A DNA stretch of 64,000 nt from Streptomyces tsukubensis. GTDB taxonomy: Bacteria > Actinomycetota > Actinomycetes > Streptomycetales > Streptomycetaceae. Positions within the stretch are counted from its first letter, which is position 1, and each line of letters starts with the position of its first letter. The stretch spans positions 2,418,001 through 2,482,000 of the forward strand of contig NZ_CP045178.1 of assembly GCF_009296025.1 (NCBI RefSeq), written 5' to 3'. Shown piece by piece: positions 24,644 to 33,296 of this stretch. A model generated the notes under the pieces. The model saw nothing but the letters and a program-made list of their open reading frames with translations, made no database searches and had not been told where the DNA came from. The translations under genes and the position numbers were made by a program.

Positions 24644-27091
24644 TCACGGCTCCAGGGTGAAGCTGTCGACGTCGAAGAGGTTGCCCTGCCCGGAGGGGCC
24701 CTTGAAGACGAGGTAGAGGCTGGTGGTGCCCGAGGGCGCGCCCGACATCGGCGCGCTGACGTCCACGAAGCTCTCCCAGTTACCGGTCGGTTTGACGGTC
24801 GCGGTGGCGACAAGGGTGCCGGTGGCGGAACCGGCGCGCAGTTCGATGGTGCCGCCGGGCCCCGCGGAGGAGACACGGGCCTTCAGGGTCTTGGCTCCGG
24901 TGAGGACGTAGGGCTGGAAGGAGATCCAGTCGCCGTCGTCGGTGAATCCGACCGTGGTCCCGCCCTCGGCGGGCCCGTGTCCCGCCTTCTCGATCCCGGA
25001 CATGGCGGTGTAGTGCTCGGCCTGCCGGTGCCGGGGCTGGAGCTTGCGGACGCTGTGGCTCGTCAGCCCCGCACTGTCGGTGTACTGCGCGTCGAAGACC
25101 CCGTAGAGGTTGGCAGCGGCGTCGTGCTCACCGTCTGAGGGGACCGTCAGCGTGCCGGAGCAGCCGTTCTTCGAAGTGATCTCGTGCTGGTGGCTGTCGT
25201 GGCCCAACGAGTAGGTGACCTTGACCTTGGCGCAGTCCAGGGGGCCGTCCTCGGGGTCGGACCCGGTGACGGTGAAGGGCACGGTGTCACCGAAGGCGAA
25301 GAGCTGTCCGTCGGTGGGCGCGGTCAGGTTGACGGTCGGGGCGGTGTTGCCCGCGGTGACGACCAGACTGGAGGTGCCGGTGAGCCCTTCCGGGTCCTTG
25401 ACGGTGAGGGTCGGTTTGAAGGTGCCGTTCTTGGTGTACGTGTGGCTGGGGTTGGCCTCCGTGGAGGTGGCGCCGTCCCCGAAGTCCCAGGCGTAGGTGA
25501 GTTTTCCGCCCTCGGGGTCGGAGCTGCCCTCGGAGGAGAACTTCACCGCGAGCGGTGTCGTGCCCGAGGTCTTGTCGACGGACGCCTTGGCGACGGGGTT
25601 GCGGTTGCTGCCCGCGATGTACTCGATGCGGTAGAGGGCCTGGTTGTCGCTGCCGCTGCCGTAGTCGAGGACGTACATGGCTCCGTCGGGGCCGAACTCC
25701 GAGTCCATGACCTGGCTGCCGGTCCACGGGAAGCTCTCGATGGCGCCGGGCGATCCGTCGCCCTCGACCTCGACGGTCTTGATCCATTTGCGGCCGTACT
25801 CGGTGGCGAAGAACCGTTTGTCGAGGGACTGGGGGAACTTCACCTTCGAGTCGAGGCCCGCGTCGAAGTGGTAGACGTCCCCGGCCATCGGGGACTCCGA
25901 GCCGCTGCCGAACTCGGGCGGTGAACCCTCGTCACCGGCGTAGCGGATCCAGGCCGCCTTGGCCGGGGGCAGCTTGTCGAGTCCGGTGTTGTGCGGTGAG
26001 TTGTTGGTGGGGCCGCCCGCGCAGTCGTACTTCGCGCCGGAGGGGCCATCGGGGAAGGTGTACTCGTTGTACGTCTCCGTGGCGGTGTTGGTGCCGGTGC
26101 AGTAGGGCCAGCCGTAGTTGCCCGCGGAGGTGATGCGGTTGAACTCGACCTGGCCGCTGGGGCCTCGGTTCGGGTCGGTGGTGCCGGCGTCGGGCCCGTA
26201 GTCGCCGAGGTAGACCGTGTCGTTCGCCTTGTCGACGGACATCCTGAACGGGTTGCGGAACCCCATGGCGTAGATCTCGGGGCGGGTCTTGGCGGTGCCG
26301 GGGGCGAAGAGGTTGCCCGCGGGGACGGTGTAGCCGCCGTCGGCGGTCGGTTTGATGCGCAGGACCTTGCCGCGCAGGTCGTTGGTGTTGCCCGAGGAGC
26401 GCTGGGCGTCGAACTGCGGGTTTCTGTCGGCGCGTTCGTCGAGGGGCGAGTAGCCGGCCGACTCGAAGGGGTTGGTGTCGTCCCCGGTCGTCAGATACAG
26501 ATTGCCCTTGGAGTCGAAGTCGAGGTCACCGCCGACGTGACAGCACTGGCCCCGGTCGTTGTCCACTTCGAGGAGGACCTTCTCGGTCGCCTTGTCGAGG
26601 GTCCCGTCCGTCTTCAGTGTGAAGCGGGAGAGGTTGAGGTGCCCCTTGTAGCGGTCGAAGTCGGCGGCGGTGCCTGTGGTGGGCGCGTCCCCCGCCGGTG
26701 TGTCGAGCTTGGGTGAGTAGTACAGGTACAGGTAGCGGTTGGTGGCGAAGGCGGGGTCGACCGCCACCCCTTGGAGCCCTTCCTCGTCGTGGCTGTAGAC
26801 GTCCAGGGTCCCTGCCGTCTTTGTCGCACCCGAGGCGTCGGTGAGTCTGAGGGTGCCGTCCCGTGAGGTGTGCAGGACGGACTTGTCGGGGAGGACCGCG
26901 AGGGACATGGCCTCGCCGCCCATCTCCGCCGCCCCGTGGGCGAGTTGCACTTGCTGGTAGTCGGCTGCGGGAATGTCCTTCGCCGCGCCCTGCGCGCTGG
27001 TGGCGGTACCCGTGGTGGCGGCTCCCGCCCCCAGTACCAGTGCGAGTGCGGTGAGCAGCTTCAACCCGGATCTTCTCGGGCGTCCTGACAT
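24644..27091 (-). CDS. Secreted PQQ-type sugar dehydrogenase with PKD and CBM6-like modules
   Basis: 815 residues with a Sec signal peptide (MSGRPRRSGLKLLTALALVL, cleavage near residue 36). Residues ~45-470 form a glucose/sorbosone dehydrogenase beta-propeller: DEEGLQGVAVDPAFATNRYL, GGDLDFDSKGNLYLTTGDD, AMGFRNPFRMSVD and LGDYGPDAGTTDPNRG. Next is a PKD domain (about 480-565; LTYAWDFGDGATSTEANPSH), a linker of about 100 residues, and a C-terminal CBM6-like domain (about 690-815; TVGFTDDGDWISF, LFDVDSFTLEP). It presumably oxidises a sugar outside the cell while bound to a polysaccharide. It is followed by the ThuA gene and is divergent from the GH87 glucanase, a context of glycan breakdown. Confidence 0.9.
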   Translation of the reverse strand: MSGRPRRSGLKLLTALALVLGAGAATTGTATSAQGAAKDIPAADYQQVQLAHGAAEMGGEAMSLAVLPDKSVLHTSRDGTLRLTDASGATKTAGTLDVYSHDEEGLQGVAVDPAFATNRYLYLYYSPKLDTPAGDAPTTGTAADFDRYKGHLNLSRFTLKTDGTLDKATEKVLLEVDNDRGQCCHVGGDLDFDSKGNLYLTTGDDTNPFESAGYSPLDERADRNPQFDAQRSSGNTNDLRGKVLRIKPTADGGYTVPAGNLFAPGTAKTRPEIYAMGFRNPFRMSVDKANDTVYLGDYGPDAGTTDPNRGPSGQVEFNRITSAGNYGWPYCTGTNTATETYNEYTFPDGPSGAKYDCAGGPTNNSPHNTGLDKLPPAKAAWIRYAGDEGSPPEFGSGSESPMAGDVYHFDAGLDSKVKFPQSLDKRFFATEYGRKWIKTVEVEGDGSPGAIESFPWTGSQVMDSEFGPDGAMYVLDYGSGSDNQALYRIEYIAGSNRNPVAKASVDKTSGTTPLAVKFSSEGSSDPEGGKLTYAWDFGDGATSTEANPSHTYTKNGTFKPTLTVKDPEGLTGTSSLVVTAGNTAPTVNLTAPTDGQLFAFGDTVPFTVTGSDPEDGPLDCAKVKVTYSLGHDSHQHEITSKNGCSGTLTVPSDGEHDAAANLYGVFDAQYTDSAGLTSHSVRKLQPRHRQAEHYTAMSGIEKAGHGPAEGGTTVGFTDDGDWISFQPYVLTGAKTLKARVSSAGPGGTIELRAGSATGTLVATATVKPTGNWESFVDVSAPMSGAPSGTTSLYLVFKGPSGQGNLFDVDSFTLEP

Positions 27092-27124
27092 GAAGCTTCC
27101 TTCCTGACGTGTGGGGTGGTCAGG

Positions 27125-27307
27125 CCAAGGGCTGCCCCGTAGTCCCTGACGGATCAGCGTGCGGCGTCAGTCGCGGCGTATCTCAGGGCGAGGGAATGCC
27201 CGCATACTGGATGCATTCGGGCATTCCGACAGCGCGGCGAGGCACCGTAGCTGTAGGCGCCGTAGCCGTCGTCGCACGCCCGCCAGGGACTACGGGGCAG
27301 CCCTTGG
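27125..27307. repeat. 183-bp nested inverted-repeat element (MITE-like or structured RNA)
   Basis: The ends are perfect 24-bp inverted repeats (27125-27148 and 27284-27307, beginning CCAAGGGCTGCC), and similarity continues inward as GCGTGCG-x-CG after a 4-base gap. Nested inside is GGAATGCCCG / CGGGCATTCC (27193-27202 and 27218-27227), itself enclosing GCAT/ATGC. The whole could fold as one long branched hairpin. No target-site duplication was seen. Confidence 0.7.
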
Positions 27308-27447
27308 GCGCGCGCCGGCCGCGCTTGCCTTGCGTTGAGACGTCGTCGCTGTGGCGCGAGGGCTCCTGCGGGACCGTGGGGTGCGGCGGCTCGCCACTCG
27401 ACCCGAGAGAGACCACCTGCATGCGAGTTGCTACGCACACAAGGCTT

Positions 27448-27476
27448 CTTGCACATCACTTCGAACGTTTTGCAAG
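27448..27476. promoter_or_regulatory. Operator-like inverted repeat upstream of the GH87 gene
   Basis: CTTGCA and TGCAAG arms are 17 bases apart, with TTCGAA near the centre. It lies in the low-GC promoter region, 260 bases before the GH87 start. The cognate regulator is unknown. Confidence 0.35.
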
Positions 27477-27735
27477 CTCACCAACCGGGCCTCTATTTGT
27501 CAAGGCCGTGTCAAAACCCACTCCCTGAGCCCATTACGCCGAGCATCCGACCGATGGCCGGGCCAAGGAATTTTTGGCATGAGCTTGGCAAGCAACTCGG
27601 TCATGACCGTGGACCTACTAACAACTCTCTGCAATTCTCCAATAATTGAGCGCAAGAAATAACGCTTCAAGATCACTCAATCCCCGTTGGACCCACAACA
27701 CTCCGGCAGTTCCAAGAGCCGTGGAGAGGAAGATC

Positions 27736-30700
27736 ATGAGAAGACATCGCTGGAACCGCTGGAGATGGCGGGCAGTCACCGCCTTCCTGGCGGCGAGCCT
27801 GCTGATGCTCGGCCTGCCCGCCCTGTCGGCGACGGCGGCCGGTGGCGGCCCCGACCTGGCCTCCGGGGCGAAGACCAGGGCCAGTTCGGCCGAGGCCGAC
27901 CACGCCGCGGCCGGCGTCACGGACGGGAACCAGAGGACGTACTGGCAGGGCAAGGGCAAGAAGTTCCCGCAGTGGGTGCAGACCGACCTCGGGCGCAAGG
28001 CCCGCGTCGACCAGGTCACCCTCAAGCTCCCCGCCGACTGGAAGAGCCGCAAGCAGACCCTGTCCGTGCAGGGCAGTGCGGACGGCACCAGCTTCAGCAC
28101 GCTGAAGACGTCCGCCGCCTACACGTTCAGCCCCGGAGCGGGCAACAAGGTGACGGTCTCCTTCCCCGCCACCGTCGCCCGCTACGTCCGCGCCGAGATC
28201 ACCGCCAACTCGGTAGCGAAGCAGGGGCAGCTCTCCGAGCTGGAGGTACGCGTCGCCGCCAAGGCAGCCGCCGGCCCGAACCTCGCCCAGGGCAAGCCCT
28301 TCACCGCGAGCAGCTACACCGAGGTGTACGTGGCCGCCAACGCGGGCGACGGCAACCGCGCCACGTACTGGGAGAGCAAGAACAACGACCTCCCGCAGTG
28401 GGCCCAGGTCGACCTCGGTTCCTCGGTACGGATCAACGAGGTGACGCTCCGGCTGCCGGGCGGCTGGCCCGACCGGACGCAGACACTGAAGATCCAGGGC
28501 TCGACCAACGGAACGGCCTTCACCGATCTGACGGATTCCAAGGCCTACGCGTTCAACTCGGGCAACAGCCAGTCGTCGACGATCACCTTCGACGCGACGA
28601 CCACGCGCTACGTACGCGTCCTGGTCACCGCCAACACGGGCCAGCCCGCGGGGCAACTCTCCGAGCTTGAGGTCTACGGCCCCACGACCGGTGACACCCA
28701 GGCGCCGACGGCCCCCGCCGACCTCGCCTACACGGAGCCCGGCACCGGTCAGATCAAGCTGACCTGGAAGGCGGCGACCGACAACACCGGCGTCACCGGC
28801 TACGACGTGTACGCCAACGGACAGCTCCGCAGCAGTGTCGCGGGCAACGTGCTGACGTTCACCGACTCGCAGCCCGCGAGCGCCACGGTCGCGTACTACG
28901 TACGGGCCAAGGACGCGGCGGGCAACGTCTCGGGCAACAGCAACACCGTGACCCGCCAGGGCCAGTCGGGCGGCGACACGCAGGCGCCCACCGCGCCGGG
29001 CTCGCTCGCCTTCACGCAGCCCACGTCCGGGCAGATCAAGCTGACCTGGCAGGCGTCCACCGACAATGTGAAGGTCACCGGCTACGACATCTACGCCAAC
29101 GGATCGCTGCGCGACTCCGTCGCGGGTGATGTCACCACCTACACGGACAGCCAGCCCGCCAACACCACCGTGGCGTACTACGTACGGGCCAAGGACGCGG
29201 CGGGCAACATCTCGGGCAACAGCAACACCGTGACCCGCACCGGCTCCACGGGCGGCGGCTCCAACCTCGCGCAGGGCAAGCCGATCACGGCCAGCTCCAG
29301 TGTCTTCACCTTCGTCGCGGAGAACGCCAACGACGGTCTCACCAGCACCTACTGGGAGGGCGCGGGCGGCAGCTACCCGAGCACCCTCGCGGTGAAGCTG
29401 GGCGCCAACGCCGACGTGAACCAGGTCGTCGTGAAGCTCAACCCGGACAGCTCCTGGGGCAACCGTACCCAGAACTTCCAGGTGCTCGGCCGCGAGCAGA
29501 AGGCGACCGGGTTCACCAGCCTGGTCGCGGCGAAGGACTACGTCTTCAGCCCCTCCAGCGGCAACACGGTGACCATCCCCGTCTCGGGGCGTGTCGCCGA
29601 TGTCCAGCTCAAGTTCAACTCCAACACCGGCGCCCCCGCGGGCCAGGTGGCCGAGTTCCAGGTGATCGGCGTGGCCGCGCCCAACCCGGACCTCCAGGTC
29701 ACCAAGATCACCTCGTCGCCCTCGGCCCCGGTCGAGTCCGACCCGATCAGCCTGACCGCCACCGTCACCAACAGCGGCAGCGAGGCGTCGGACGCCACTG
29801 ACGTGACGTTCAAGCTCGGCGGCGACAAGGCGGGCACCGCCGCGGTGCCGGCTCTCGCGGCGGGCGAGACGAAGACGGTCACCGGTTCCATCGGCGCGCG
29901 TGACGCGGGAAGTTACCCGGTGAGCGCCGTGGTCGACGAGGACAACAAGGTCGTCGAGCAGAACGAGGCCAACAACACCTACGCGAGCCCCACTCCCCTG
30001 GTCGTCAAGCCGGTGTCCAGCTCCGACCTGGTGGCCTCACCCGTCTCCTGGTCGCCCAGCTCGGCCTCCGCTGGCGACACGGTGACGTTCACCGTGGCCA
30101 TCAAGAACCAGGGCACGACCGCCTCGGCGGGCGGTGCGCACGGGGTGACCCTGACCGTGACCGACTCCAAGGGCGCCACGGTCAAGACGCTGACGGGAAG
30201 CCACAACGGGTCCATAGCGGCGGGCTCCACCACGGCGCCTGTCAGCCTCGGCACCTGGACGGCGGCGAACGGCAAGTACTCCGTGAAGACGGTGATCGCC
30301 GACGACGCCAACGAGGTCCCGGTCAAGCGGCAGAACAACACCAGCACCGACGCCCTGTTCATCGGGCGCGGCGCCGACATGCCGTACGACATGTACGAGG
30401 CCGAGGACGGCACCACCGGCGGCGGCGCGAAGGTCGTCGGGCCGAACAGGACCGTCGGTGACGTGGCGGGCGAGGCGTCGGGCCGCAAGGCCGTGACACT
30501 GAACGACACGGGTGACTCGATCGAGTTCACCACCAAGGCCAGCACCAACACGCTGGTCACCCGCTTCTCGATCCCTGACTCCGCGGGCGGCGGTGGCATC
30601 GACGCCACACTCAATGTGTACGTCGACGGCCAGTTCCTGAAGGCCATCGACCTCACCTCCAAGTACGCCTGGCTGTACGGGAACGAGACCGCCCCCGGCA

Positions 30701-32046
30701 ACTCTCCGGGCTCGGGCTCGCCCCGCCACATCTACGACGAGGCCAACCTCCAGCTCGGGAAGACGGTCCCCGCGGGCTCCAAAATCAAGCTCCAGAAGGA
30801 CGCGGCCAACACCTCGAAGTACGCGATCGACTTCATCAACACCGAGCAGGCCGCCGTCATCGCCAACCCCGATCCGGCGACGTACACCGTACCGGCCGGC
30901 TTCTCGCACCAGGACGTGCAGAACGCCCTGGACAAGGTCAGGATGGACACCACGGGCAAGCTCGTGGGCGTCTACCTCCCGGCCGGTGACTACGAGACGT
31001 CCAGCAAGTTCCAGGTGTACGGCAAGGCGGTCAAGGTCGTCGGCGCGGGCCCCTGGTTCACCCGCTTCCACGCCCCTTCGTCCCAGGACAACACCGATGT
31101 CGGCTTCCGGGCCGAGAACACGGCGAAGGGTTCCTCGTTCGCCAACTTCGCCTACTTCGGCAACTACACCTCACGTATCGACGGGCCGGGGAAGGTCTTC
31201 GACTTCTCGAACATCACCGATGTGACCATCGACAACGTGTGGAACGAGCACACCGTCTGCCTCTACTGGGGCGCCAACACCGACTCCATCACCATCAAGA
31301 ACTCCCGTATCCGTGACACCTTCGCCGACGGCATCAACATGACCAACGGCAGCACCGACAACCACGTCACCAACAATGACGCGCGTTCGACCGGTGACGA
31401 CAGCTTCGCGCTGTTCTCAGCGATCGACGCGGGTGGCTCGGACATGAAGAACAACGTGTACGAGAACCTGTCGGCCACCCTGACCTGGCGCGCTGCGGGC
31501 ATCGCCGTCTACGGCGGCTACAACAACACCTTCCGCAACATCCACGTCGCCGACACCCTGGTGTACTCGGGCATCACCGTCAGCTCGCTGGACTTCGGCT
31601 ACCCGATGAACGGCTTCGGGACCGATCCGACGACACTGGAGAACATCTCCGTGGTGCGGGCGGGCGGTCACTTCTGGGGCTCGCAGACCTTCCCGGGGAT
31701 ATGGCTGTTCTCGGCGTCCAAGGTGTTCCAGGGCATCCGTATCAACAACGTCGACATCGTCGATCCGACGTACAGCGGGATCATGTTCCAGACCAACTAC
31801 GTGGGAGGCCAGCCGCAGTTCCCGATCAAGGACACCATCCTGAGCGACATCACGATCACCGGGGCGAAGAAGAGCGGCGACGCGTACGACGCGAAGTCGG
31901 GGTTCGGTCTCTGGGCCAACGAGATGCCGGAGGCGGGCCAGGGCCCGGCAGTGGGGGAGGTCACCTTCAACGGGCTCAAGATGAGCGGCAACGCGCAGGA
32001 CATCAAGAACACGACACCCAACTTCAAGATCAACATCAATCCGTAG
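27736..32046 (+). CDS. Secreted GH87 alpha-1,3-glucanase (mycodextranase/mutanase type) with discoidin, FN3 and CARDB modules
   Basis: 1,436 residues. GAGAGGAAG precedes the ATG; an Arg/Trp-rich n-region plus FLAASLLMLGLPALSATAA is the signal peptide. In order: discoidin (F5/8-C-like) domains at about 38-172, 181-312 and 509-644; FN3 domains at about 319-405 and 413-500; CARDB-like domains at about 652-752 and 764-875; a CBM35-like module (about 885-1035); and a parallel beta-helix (about 1045-1436). The helix carries RIRDTFADGIN and ARSTGDDSFALF. Asp1198, Asp1221 and Asp1222 have the same spacing (23, then 1) as the three catalytic Asp known in GH87 glucanases. It should cleave alpha-1,3-glucan, for example of fungal walls, outside the cell. 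Nigeran as substrate is possible. Confidence 0.88.
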   Translation: MRRHRWNRWRWRAVTAFLAASLLMLGLPALSATAAGGGPDLASGAKTRASSAEADHAAAGVTDGNQRTYWQGKGKKFPQWVQTDLGRKARVDQVTLKLPADWKSRKQTLSVQGSADGTSFSTLKTSAAYTFSPGAGNKVTVSFPATVARYVRAEITANSVAKQGQLSELEVRVAAKAAAGPNLAQGKPFTASSYTEVYVAANAGDGNRATYWESKNNDLPQWAQVDLGSSVRINEVTLRLPGGWPDRTQTLKIQGSTNGTAFTDLTDSKAYAFNSGNSQSSTITFDATTTRYVRVLVTANTGQPAGQLSELEVYGPTTGDTQAPTAPADLAYTEPGTGQIKLTWKAATDNTGVTGYDVYANGQLRSSVAGNVLTFTDSQPASATVAYYVRAKDAAGNVSGNSNTVTRQGQSGGDTQAPTAPGSLAFTQPTSGQIKLTWQASTDNVKVTGYDIYANGSLRDSVAGDVTTYTDSQPANTTVAYYVRAKDAAGNISGNSNTVTRTGSTGGGSNLAQGKPITASSSVFTFVAENANDGLTSTYWEGAGGSYPSTLAVKLGANADVNQVVVKLNPDSSWGNRTQNFQVLGREQKATGFTSLVAAKDYVFSPSSGNTVTIPVSGRVADVQLKFNSNTGAPAGQVAEFQVIGVAAPNPDLQVTKITSSPSAPVESDPISLTATVTNSGSEASDATDVTFKLGGDKAGTAAVPALAAGETKTVTGSIGARDAGSYPVSAVVDEDNKVVEQNEANNTYASPTPLVVKPVSSSDLVASPVSWSPSSASAGDTVTFTVAIKNQGTTASAGGAHGVTLTVTDSKGATVKTLTGSHNGSIAAGSTTAPVSLGTWTAANGKYSVKTVIADDANEVPVKRQNNTSTDALFIGRGADMPYDMYEAEDGTTGGGAKVVGPNRTVGDVAGEASGRKAVTLNDTGDSIEFTTKASTNTLVTRFSIPDSAGGGGIDATLNVYVDGQFLKAIDLTSKYAWLYGNETAPGNSPGSGSPRHIYDEANLQLGKTVPAGSKIKLQKDAANTSKYAIDFINTEQAAVIANPDPATYTVPAGFSHQDVQNALDKVRMDTTGKLVGVYLPAGDYETSSKFQVYGKAVKVVGAGPWFTRFHAPSSQDNTDVGFRAENTAKGSSFANFAYFGNYTSRIDGPGKVFDFSNITDVTIDNVWNEHTVCLYWGANTDSITIKNSRIRDTFADGINMTNGSTDNHVTNNDARSTGDDSFALFSAIDAGGSDMKNNVYENLSATLTWRAAGIAVYGGYNNTFRNIHVADTLVYSGITVSSLDFGYPMNGFGTDPTTLENISVVRAGGHFWGSQTFPGIWLFSASKVFQGIRINNVDIVDPTYSGIMFQTNYVGGQPQFPIKDTILSDITITGAKKSGDAYDAKSGFGLWANEMPEAGQGPAVGEVTFNGLKMSGNAQDIKNTTPNFKININP

Positions 32047-32121
32047 GCCCGTAGGCCCGTAGGTTCGTAGGCCCGTAGGCCCGTAGGCCCGTAGGCCCGT
32101 AGGCCCGTAGGCCCGTAGGCC
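32042..32121. repeat. 9-bp microsatellite (cgtaggccc, about 9 copies)
   Basis: Starts directly at the GH87 stop codon. One copy has gttc in place of gccc. It is followed by two copies of cggtccacaggcc. Confidence 0.95.
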
Positions 32122-32375
32122 CGTCGGTCCACAGGCCCGTCGGTCCACAGGTACGGAGCGAGCACACGGCCCTGCGGCCGTGACCGTACGACCCGCACGA
32201 GCCGGTCCGTGGCGGAGAACACAGCCACGGACCGGTGGGCCCGTCCCCAAAGGCTCCCAGGCCACAGGGGCGGGCCCGACCGCGTCCCCACCTCGCCCTA
32301 CCGCGCCGCTCAAGCCGGTTCCGAAGGCTCGTAGGCTTCTTACAGGGGGCCGGGGCAGAAATGGGAGCGGAACAC
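32122..32375. other. Spacer between the GH87 gene and the ABC operon
   Basis: Contains the terminator at 32202-32235. An open frame continues upstream of the ABC ATPase start but is unlike that family. No promoter was identified with confidence. Confidence 0.5.
32202..32235 (+). terminator. Terminator downstream of the GH87 gene
   Basis: A perfect 12-bp stem CCGGTCCGTGGC / GCCACGGACCGG with a 10-base loop, without a U tract. Confidence 0.75.
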
Positions 32376-33296
32376 ATGGGCAGGAACGGCGGCCGCAAGC
32401 GGCCCGGTGGACAGGGCGAAGCGGGCGCCGCGAAGGCCGGCGCCGTGAAAGCGAACGGCGCGAAAGCGGGCGCCGTCAAGGCGGCCGGTGCGAAAACGGA
32501 CAGCACCAGAACGGACAACACCAAGGGCGCCGCGAAGGCCGGCTCTGCGAAAGCGGAGGGTGTGACGGCGGACACCGCCAAGGCCCCCGCGAAAGCGGAC
32601 GCGAAGGGCGGCAAGCCCGCGCTCATCCGTCTCCGCCGCGCGGGCCGCACCTACGGGGAGCGCCAGGCGCTGTTCCCGATCGACATGGCGGTACGGGCGG
32701 GCGAGTGCGTGGCCCTCATGGGCAGCAACGGCTCCGGCAAGTCGACGCTGCTGCGGCTGGCCTCGGGCAGGGAGAAGCCGACCACGGGTTCCGTGCTCTT
32801 CGAGGGCCACCCGATGCGCGAGGAGGACCCGAGGACAAGGGCGCGAATCGCCGTCGTAGGAGACACGGTGTCCTGCTATCCCGACCTCACGGCCCGCGCG
32901 CACCTGCTGCTGGTGGCGCGCGCCCAGGGTGTCGGGGACGCGGCGGCCGAGTGGACGGACCGGGTCCTCGCGGAGCGCGGCCTCACCGCCCACGCCGACA
33001 GCTACCCTTCGTCGCTCTCCTCCGGCCAGATGCAGTCGCTGCTGCTCGGCTGCGCCTTTGTACGCCCCCGCGACATGCTGATCCTCGACGAGCCCGAGCA
33101 GCGCCTCGACCCGGCAGCGCGTGACCGGCTCGCGGAACAGATCAAGCAGGAGAAGCGTGACGGGGTGGCCGTCCTCCTCGCCACCCACCACACGGACCTC
33201 GCGGGCAGCACCGCCGACCGTGTGATCGTCCTTGAGGAAGGCCGTGTGATCGCGGCGGGCGCGACGGAGAAGGTCCTCAAGAAGGTGGGCCTGTGA
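32376..33296 (+). CDS. ABC transporter ATP-binding protein with Ala/Lys-rich N-terminal tail
   Basis: 306 residues from the ATG at 32376 (GGGAG nine bases upstream); an ATG five codons earlier at 32361 is the alternative. Residues 1-85 are low-complexity, with AKAGAVKA-type repeats. The ATPase domain has Walker A MGSNGSGKSTLL, the signature SSLSSGQMQSLL, Walker B MLILDEPEQRLD and the switch His in LATHHTDLA. The stop overlaps the next gene's GTG, so it energises the DUF6297 membrane protein downstream. The transported substrate is unknown. The basic tail could bind nucleic acid or the membrane surface, but this is speculation. Confidence 0.9.
   Translation: MGRNGGRKRPGGQGEAGAAKAGAVKANGAKAGAVKAAGAKTDSTRTDNTKGAAKAGSAKAEGVTADTAKAPAKADAKGGKPALIRLRRAGRTYGERQALFPIDMAVRAGECVALMGSNGSGKSTLLRLASGREKPTTGSVLFEGHPMREEDPRTRARIAVVGDTVSCYPDLTARAHLLLVARAQGVGDAAAEWTDRVLAERGLTAHADSYPSSLSSGQMQSLLLGCAFVRPRDMLILDEPEQRLDPAARDRLAEQIKQEKRDGVAVLLATHHTDLAGSTADRVIVLEEGRVIAAGATEKVLKKVGL

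Larger units (their letters stand above)
27092..27735. other. Divergent regulatory region with a nested inverted-repeat element
   Basis: These 644 bases between the dehydrogenase and the GH87 gene hold no recognised protein gene. 27125-27307 is the inverted-repeat element. From about 27420 to 27720 the composition drops to low GC, as in a promoter region, and contains CTTGCA...TGCAAG (27448-27476) and several A/T-rich stretches. Confidence 0.7.

Noticed and set aside
27154-27528. Short open frames across the inverted-repeat element (for example DDGYGAYSYGASPRCRN)
   Set aside because: They follow from the palindrome's sequence; no ribosome site and no clear coding signal, though such peptides may be annotated elsewhere because the element recurs.
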